Positions 1 through 3,898 of a DNA stretch of 7,170 nt are shown piece by piece (within the stretch, counting starts at the first letter, position 1; each line of letters opens with the position of its first letter). The stretch spans positions 1 through 7,170 of the forward strand of contig QNAH01000142.1 of assembly GCA_003641425.1 (NCBI GenBank). Reading direction: 5' to 3'. The DNA is from Candidatus Zixiibacteriota bacterium. GTDB lineage: Bacteria > Zixibacteria > MSB-5A5 > GN15 > PGXB01. The notes beneath the pieces were generated by a model, which was given only the letters and a program-made list of their open reading frames with translations, ran no database searches and had not been told where the DNA came from. The translations under genes and the position numbers were made by a program.

Positions 1-1338
1 GCCCTTTTTGCGAGTTTCCGTCCTGATTCCACGCGAAGTGCGAGTCTGTTTCTGCGGACGTGTCTTACTGTCCGGCCTTGATTTTGTCGTTTTCTTCTTA
101 ACAGGTGCGGCCGGTGTCAGATAGGTTTTGATTTCGGCTGTTTCACCAATGACCGCCGCGCCCACCGAGTCGCCCCAGACATTTACGGTTGTACGGCACC
201 GGTCGAGGAACCAATCGATTGCCAGGATGATTCCAATACCCTCAAGCGGAAGTCCGACTGCCGTTAAAACCAGGCTCATCATAACCAGACCGGCCTCCGG
301 TATGGCGGCGGCGCCGATCGATGCCAGGGTAGCGGTAAAGAATATAACCACCTGGGCCCCGATCGACAGGTCGATACCATAAATCTGCGCAATAAAAATA
401 GCGGCCACCGCCTCGTAGAGCGCGGTACCATCCATATTGATGGTCGCTCCAAGGGGAAGGACAAACGATGATGCTTTCTTATCGACCTTATTTTCCACCT
501 CGACCGCTTCCATGGTCAGCGGGAGTGTGGCCGATGAAGATGCTGTTGTGAATGCAGTTGCCAGCGCCCGTCCCATATTCAGGAAGTATTCCAGCGGCTT
601 TTTTCTTCCAAAGAATTTCAATATCAACGGGAGTACGATTACGGCATGAATTAACAGACCAATTAAAACAGTCAGGCTGTAAAGTCCCAAAGCGGAGAGC
701 AATTCGTCGACCGATTCTCTGTGTTCGGCGACGATGCCTCCGATCAATGCGAAAACACCGATCGGTGCAAAATAAATAATCAGCATCACAATTTTCATAA
801 TGGCGGCATTTATACCCTCGAAGAGGGTTATTATCGGCCGGCCCTTGCTGCCGATTGTAGTCAGAACGCCACCGAAAATAAGCGAAAAGACTATCAGGGG
901 AAGTATTCGGCCGTCAGCCGCCGCCGCCACGATGTTATCAGGGATCAGCCTGACAATAACATCGATCACCGTATTTCCGCCCGTATCCTGGACAAACTCG
1001 GGGATTGCGGCGCCGATTGCCGGAACGCCTTTACCCGGACTTATAAGATTGACCAGGATTATTCCGATCAGGACGGAAAATGAGGTCGTGGTAAGATAAT
1101 AGATTAATGTCTTACCGGCTGTTCTTCCAAGCTTCCTGATGTCGCCCAGCGAGGTCACCCCGACAATCAGTGAAGCAATTACCAGTGGTATGACAACCAT
1201 TTTCAGCGCATTCAGGAAGATCGTTCCGATAAACTTGATGTGGATTAGGATGTTTCCGAAGAAATAGCCACCCAGAACGCCCAGGATGGCCCCGATTACC
1301 ATTCCGAATAACACAATATTGCTTGTTCTACTTTTCAT
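1..1338 (-). CDS. EAAT-like sodium (or proton):dicarboxylate/amino-acid symporter, SDF family (3' end outside window)
   Basis: Secondary transporter of the glutamate/dicarboxylate:cation symporter family, expected in the inner membrane to import acidic amino acids or C4-dicarboxylates. The frame is open for 446 codons from the ATG at 1338 to the left edge, with no stop, so the C-terminus is missing. Family landmarks are in order: hydrophobic helices from residue 8; the serine-rich HP1 motif ASSSATLPLT (266-275); NMDGTALYEAVAAIF (301-315); the HP2 loop LASIGAAAIPEAGLV (338-352); and TM8 DRCRTTVNVWGD (379-390). Asp379, Arg382, Asn386 and Asp390 match the substrate- and cation-binding positions; the Arg favours an acidic substrate. 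The core resembles animal EAATs more than enterobacterial DctA. After about residue 403 comes a Lys/Arg/Thr-rich tail. The start is inferred: GAGAGG lies only 2 nt from ATG 1338, so Met13 (position 1302) is an alternative. It is divergent from tadA. Family is sure, substrate is not. Confidence 0.95.
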   Translation of the reverse strand, partial: MKSRTSNIVLFGMVIGAILGVLGGYFFGNILIHIKFIGTIFLNALKMVVIPLVIASLIVGVTSLGDIRKLGRTAGKTLIYYLTTTSFSVLIGIILVNLISPGKGVPAIGAAIPEFVQDTGGNTVIDVIVRLIPDNIVAAAADGRILPLIVFSLIFGGVLTTIGSKGRPIITLFEGINAAIMKIVMLIIYFAPIGVFALIGGIVAEHRESVDELLSALGLYSLTVLIGLLIHAVIVLPLILKFFGRKKPLEYFLNMGRALATAFTTASSSATLPLTMEAVEVENKVDKKASSFVLPLGATINMDGTALYEAVAAIFIAQIYGIDLSIGAQVVIFFTATLASIGAAAIPEAGLVMMSLVLTAVGLPLEGIGIILAIDWFLDRCRTTVNVWGDSVGAAVIGETAEIKTYLTPAAPVKKKTTKSRPDSKTRPQKQTRTSRGIRTETRKKG

Positions 1339-1352
1339 ATCCTCTCATCATG

Positions 1353-1362
1353 TAACATGTTA
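1353..1362. promoter_or_regulatory. 10-bp palindrome in the symporter leader, possible operator
   Basis: TAACATGTTA is a perfect 10-bp inverted repeat lying just downstream of the expected transcription start of the symporter gene and about 14 bp before its ATG. A regulator binding here could block transcription. A site this short can also occur by chance in an AT-rich leader, so confidence is low. Confidence 0.2.
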
Positions 1363-1376
1363 ACAAATAGGTTTTT

Positions 1377-1405
1377 ATTATACGAATAACAGGCCGATAT
1401 GGCAA
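1377..1405 (-). promoter_or_regulatory. Sigma-70-like promoter for the symporter gene
   Basis: On the minus strand there is TTGCCA (1405-1400), a 17-nt spacer, and a perfect TATAAT (1382-1377). This is 5/6 and 6/6 to the housekeeping consensus at ideal spacing. It would start transcription near 1370, giving a leader of about 30 nt before ATG 1338. The match is seen directly; its use by the host sigma factor is inferred. Confidence 0.7.
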
Positions 1406-1437
1406 CCCCAAATCTGCCCGAAGACTGCTCAACGATA

Positions 1438-1467
1438 TTGTTTGGAAAGCGTAATGCTATCTATAAC
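1438..1467 (+). promoter_or_regulatory. Possible promoter for tadA and the downstream membrane protein
   Basis: TTGTTT (1438-1443), an 18-nt spacer and TATAAC (1462-1467) form a moderate sigma-70-like match facing tadA. The -10 is 5/6 and the -35 is 3/6. Transcription would start near 1474, leaving a leader of roughly 100 nt. It is the best plus-strand candidate I see in the divergent spacer, and still weak. Confidence 0.35.
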
Positions 1468-1582
1468 AACAAGTTGGCTTTAAACAATTGCAAGGTATCC
1501 AACTAATATCAGGTCCGCCTCATTCCCGGAATAGCGCCAGTTTGAACTTGCAATCGGGGTATTATTGTTGAATATTCCACCA

Positions 1583-2068
1583 ATGACAGGTTCAGATCAC
1601 ATCTTTTTTATGGAAAAGGCATTACAGGAGGCAATGACGGCTTTTGATGCCGAGGAGGTCCCGGTCGGTGCGGTGGTTGTTAAAAATAGCCGGATAATCG
1701 GCCGCGGTCATAACCAGACTGAGACTTTGAAAGATGCAACCGCTCATGCGGAAATAATCGCGATTACATCGGCGGCGGAAAATGTCGGTGACTGGCGGCT
1801 GGATGACTGTATTCTTTATTCGACTGTCGAACCGTGCGCCATGTGCGCCGGGGCGGCGGTCTTGTCGCGGATTAAAACGATCGTATATGGCGCATCGGAT
1901 ATAAGATTCGGCGCCTGCGGGACAATATTCGATATCCCGACGGAAAAAAGGCTTATCCACCGTGTCGAGATAGTAGCCGGTGTCATGGAAGAAGAAGCGG
2001 CGGAGCTGATGCAACTTTTTTTCCGCCGTGTTCGTGATAAAAAAGGTGACAGCGGACAAAAAATATAG
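1583..2068 (+). CDS. tadA: tRNA-specific adenosine-34 deaminase TadA
   Basis: Cytoplasmic zinc deaminase that converts A34 to inosine in the anticodon of tRNA-Arg(ACG), letting one tRNA read CGU, CGC and CGA. Numbered from ATG 1583 (161 aa, a normal TadA length), the zinc site is His55 with catalytic Glu57 in THAE-type context (ATAHAE, 52-57) plus PCAMC (84-88) with Cys85 and Cys88. Other conserved blocks are EEVPVGAVVV (24-33), GRGHNQTE (40-47) and SRIKTIVYG, followed by a FGACGTIFDI segment typical of the family. The open frame extends upstream to TTG codons at 1565 and 1568; GGGG at 1556-1559 sits at plausible spacing from those, while ATG 1583 has no clear Shine-Dalgarno. I chose 1583 because MTGSDHIFFMEKALQEA aligns with the usual TadA N-terminus. 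It is the first gene of a probable two-gene operon. Guanine or cytosine deaminase is less likely given the motif context. Confidence 0.93.
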   Translation: MTGSDHIFFMEKALQEAMTAFDAEEVPVGAVVVKNSRIIGRGHNQTETLKDATAHAEIIAITSAAENVGDWRLDDCILYSTVEPCAMCAGAAVLSRIKTIVYGASDIRFGACGTIFDIPTEKRLIHRVEIVAGVMEEEAAELMQLFFRRVRDKKGDSGQKI

Positions 2069-2072
2069 GAGG
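2067..2072 (+). promoter_or_regulatory. Consensus ribosome binding site overlapping the tadA stop codon
   Basis: AGGAGG begins inside the tadA stop codon TAG and lies 8 nt before the GTG at 2081. It is the strongest Shine-Dalgarno in the window. It fixes the GTG start of the next gene, and its overlap with the tadA stop suggests coupled translation. Confidence 0.75.
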
Positions 2073-2080
2073 GGAATCAA

Positions 2081-2593
2081 GTGGAAGAAAGCAAAATCGA
2101 TGTTAACAGACTGCTGATCAGGCCGCTTTATTTCGGCCTGCTGTTGAATATCCTAGTCCCGATTGCCTTGCTGGCAATAGTGTATTTTCTGGAAAAAAAG
2201 GCAGTCATGTCGGGGACACTTGATCCGGAGACATACAATGTGATTTTCTGGATTTTGTGTGTGGTGGCTATTGCCGACGGTGTCCTCACATTCGTAATAA
2301 AGCAGAAACTGTTTTTCGCCCCGATGATCAAGACTGAAAAGACTTTTGAAGACGATTTAATACAGGGATTTTTGAGGAACTCTATTGTCTGTTATGCCAT
2401 GGTGATGGCTATCGCCGTCTATGGTTTTGTACTATTTATTCTGGGCGGTAATTTTGAAACAATGGTGCTGTTTGTTCTTATCTCGATGATAGCCTATCAA
2501 TTCATTCGGCCGCGATTTGGGTTTGCGGAGAAAGTCATCGATGCCCAGAAGAAGTATGTTGGTGAGGGGCGGTTTCTTACGGGCAAAAAATAG
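2081..2593 (+). CDS. Four-helix integral membrane protein of unknown function
   Basis: I do not recognise this 170-residue protein. It starts with GTG, supported by AGGAGG at 8 nt. Four hydrophobic segments are visible, at about residues 15-37, 53-74, 99-121 and 125-142. Between helices 2 and 3 is a charged loop (about 75-98, KQKLFF... KTEKTFEDDLIQG). The C-terminal tail is short and basic, ending in GKK. There is no cleavable signal peptide and no catalytic motif. An even number of helices puts both ends on the same side, probably the cytoplasm. It sits 12 bp after tadA and is probably co-transcribed with it, but nothing in the sequence ties it to tRNA editing. Codon use is like the neighbours, with no sign of recent transfer. 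It is a real gene given its strong RBS and coherent hydrophobic pattern. Confidence 0.8.
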   Translation: MEESKIDVNRLLIRPLYFGLLLNILVPIALLAIVYFLEKKAVMSGTLDPETYNVIFWILCVVAIADGVLTFVIKQKLFFAPMIKTEKTFEDDLIQGFLRNSIVCYAMVMAIAVYGFVLFILGGNFETMVLFVLISMIAYQFIRPRFGFAEKVIDAQKKYVGEGRFLTGKK

Positions 2594-2710
2594 GCTTTAC
2601 TTTTTGGCGGAAAGTCATTAATTAGGGCGAAAGATTTATCGGACCGGCTGTTATTTCAGTATTATTTGCGGCCGATTTGTGTTGTTTGAAATTCCCATGT
2701 ATTTTATAAC

Positions 2711-2800
2711 GGAGAGGTGCCGGAGTGGTTGAACGGGGCGGTCTCGAAAACCGTTGAACCTTTGCGGGTTCCCAGGGTTCGAATCCCTGCCTCTCCGCCA
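2711..2800 (+). tRNA. tRNA-Ser with anticodon CGA
   Basis: This is a complete 90-nt class II tRNA reading codon UCG. The acceptor stem GGAGAGG (2711-2717) pairs with CCTCTCC (2790-2796), followed by discriminator G and an encoded CCA. The D-arm CCG/CGG encloses a loop with GTGG. The anticodon stem is GCGGT/ACCGT around loop CTCGAAA (2743-2749), giving anticodon CGA at 2745-2747. The long variable arm GAACC...GGTTC is the serine hallmark. The T-arm is CAGGG-TTCGAAT-CCCTG. Every stem pairs, with one G-U at the top of the anticodon stem. It stands alone on the plus strand, about 117 bp after the membrane-protein gene; I saw no convincing promoter directly in front. Confidence 0.98.
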
Positions 2801-2858
2801 TATAGCGATATGGTTTTTGGCCTCTGGTCTGCTGTAGCGGTCATTCTCCCAAAGTCAT

Positions 2859-2893
2859 CAGAGTTCTATAGATGTCCCTGCCTCTCAGCCATA
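2859..2893 (+). repeat. Partial duplicate of the tRNA-Ser 3' end (att-scar-like direct repeat)
   Basis: The 19 nt at 2875-2893 match 18/19 to the 3' end of the tRNA plus two flanking bases (2784-2802); the only change is A for C in the CTCCGCCA part. Just upstream, CAGAGTTC (2859-2866) matches the T-arm CAGGGTTC (2773-2780) at 7/8, with a 5-nt insertion in between. The copy lies 91 bp downstream in the same orientation. Duplicated tRNA 3' ends are the usual footprint of tRNA-targeting integrases. No integrase or cargo lies between the copies, so this would be a leftover scar or a decayed second tRNA. Confidence 0.55.
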
Positions 2894-2917
2894 ACAGGCA
2901 GGGAGCCTGTTTTCTCT
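2893..2917 (+). terminator. Putative intrinsic terminator downstream of tRNA-Ser
   Basis: AACAGGC (2893-2899) and GCCTGTT (2905-2911) form a perfect 7-bp stem with a 5-nt loop AGGGA, followed by a T-rich but interrupted run (TTCTCTCCT). It would end plus-strand transcription from the tRNA before it runs into the opposing cupin gene. An overlapping alternative hairpin, CCCTGCCT/AGGCAGGG (2876-2903), is longer but lacks the T-tract. The U-run is imperfect, so the strength is uncertain. Confidence 0.5.
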
Positions 2918-2968
2918 CCTGTTGGTTTGACACAGGGATTATCTCATTGAGGTGGCGAACGATTTGAA

Positions 2969-3352
2969 TTACGGCAAATTTAAAAGGTCGTTCAGCTTTA
3001 CAACTGCTATAATAACTTCCGATGATCCCACCACCCGGCTACGGTGTCCCTTACCTGATGTATCCTCGACCAGAGCGATACTTCCCGCCGAAATACGGCG
3101 GACTTCACCGTCCGACACTTCCGCTTCGATTTCTCCCGACAGGTAAAAATGCAGCTGGCGAAACGGCGCGGAGTGCCATTCGCCCTGCCACCCGGGTTTG
3201 GCCCTGAGAATGGAACACTGTTCCGTTGATCCAAGTATAAAGACATCCAGAGGCGGAGCCGGCGGTGCGAAATCAACAGTATGGTATTTTATCTCCAGGT
3301 CCTCAAAATGCGACTCGCCATGTTCGTCGGAATACAGGCGCGGGTATTTCAT
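2969..3352 (-). CDS. Small single-domain cupin protein
   Basis: A 127-residue, probably cytoplasmic protein with one cupin beta-barrel. The core contains GWQGEWHSAPFRQLHFYLSG (54-73), corresponding to cupin motif 1 with His60, Gln66 and His68, and VEDTSGKGHRSR (95-106), corresponding to motif 2 with His103. His60 and His103 are plausible metal ligands. The pattern W-H-x-A-P-x-R-Q...LSGE...VSDGEVRR...G...VEDT-GKGH is that of a widespread group of small cupins with no firmly assigned reaction, so no substrate should be inferred. The start is supported by AGGA (3361-3358), 5 nt before ATG 3352. It begins 11 bp after the lipoprotein stop and is likely the last gene of the kinase unit. No signal peptide is present, unlike its upstream partner. 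Confidence 0.88.
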   Translation of the reverse strand: MKYPRLYSDEHGESHFEDLEIKYHTVDFAPPAPPLDVFILGSTEQCSILRAKPGWQGEWHSAPFRQLHFYLSGEIEAEVSDGEVRRISAGSIALVEDTSGKGHRSRVVGSSEVIIAVVKLNDLLNLP

Positions 3353-3363
3353 CGTCTTCCTGC

Positions 3364-3870
3364 TTATGGCTGATCCTTACCAGGCGGCGGGAACAGGCCG
3401 AGCTGATTAAAAATCGCCAGATTATCCCAGGTAACCCATGTTTCGACGATCTTGCCGTCCTTCAGGCGATGAAAGCCGAAGGTTTCGGACTCCATTCTTT
3501 TTCCAGTCGCCGGAATATCGCCCATCGGTGCCGTGTGCGTTCCCGCAAAGGTTATGTAGACTGCGACCAGATCACCCTCGGCCGCCATCATATGAGTCTC
3601 CACGGTCGCATCGGGAAAGGCATCGTACCATTCCTTGAGAAACCCGATCATATCATCGAGGTTTTCCACTTTTGCATCGGGAGAGGCCTGGCAATATCTA
3701 CGGTAATCCTGCGTGAAATATTGGTCGAGGGATTCGTAATCCTGATTGTTTATGGCATCGAACGCCTGTGTCACAACGAGCTTATTTTTCTCGATTAGAT
3801 CTTTCTCACCATTGCATCCCGCGATCATTAGTACGCAGAATATAAAAATTAATATAGACAGACTTTTCAT
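3364..3870 (-). CDS. SnoaL-like (NTF2-fold) lipoprotein
   Basis: A 168-residue exported lipoprotein. The N-terminus is a type II signal peptide, basic MKS then hydrophobic to the lipobox IAGC, with Cys19 as the lipidation site. Asn, not Asp, follows the Cys, so by the enterobacterial rule it would go to the outer membrane; that rule may not hold here. The mature part has the SnoaL-like/ester-cyclase pattern: an N-terminal helix with NNQDYESLDQYFTQDY (41-56), FLKEWYDAFPDATV (77-90), FAGTHT (108-113), IPATGKRMESE (119-129) and LKDGKIVETWVTWD (136-149), ending FNQLGLF. Asp149 lies where SnoaL enzymes have a key acid. Polyketide cyclisation itself is not implied: this fold is reused widely, and here it may bind or hydrolyse a small molecule. 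AAGGGG lies 10 nt before ATG 3870. It lies 28 bp after the kinase stop and 11 bp before the cupin. Confidence 0.88.
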   Translation of the reverse strand: MKSLSILIFIFCVLMIAGCNGEKDLIEKNKLVVTQAFDAINNQDYESLDQYFTQDYRRYCQASPDAKVENLDDMIGFLKEWYDAFPDATVETHMMAAEGDLVAVYITFAGTHTAPMGDIPATGKRMESETFGFHRLKDGKIVETWVTWDNLAIFNQLGLFPPPGKDQP

Positions 3871-3898
3871 ATCATGTTTACCCCTTATGTGTTTCGAA

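Noticed and set aside
721..1083. Plus-strand frames opposite the symporter
   Set aside because: The minus strand encodes conserved transporter helices without a break, so these are shadows.
1487..1554. Inverted pair ATTGCAAG / CTTGCAAT in the tadA leader
   Set aside because: TTGCAA is itself palindromic, the arms are 8 bp and 52 nt apart, and no adjoining structure supports a riboswitch or attenuator.
1622..2080. 152-codon minus-strand frame opposite tadA
   Set aside because: It is a mirror of the clear TadA frame, has no domain pattern and is rich in improbable composition.
2677..2710. Promoter-like TTGTTT-17-TATAAC directly before tRNA-Ser
   Set aside because: The -10 would touch the mature tRNA 5' end, placing the transcription start inside the tRNA.
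2717..2950. Plus-strand 77-codon reading frame starting inside the tRNA
   Set aside because: Its first residues are simply the translation of the tRNA-Ser sequence, a well-known artefact, and it reads across the terminator-like hairpin.
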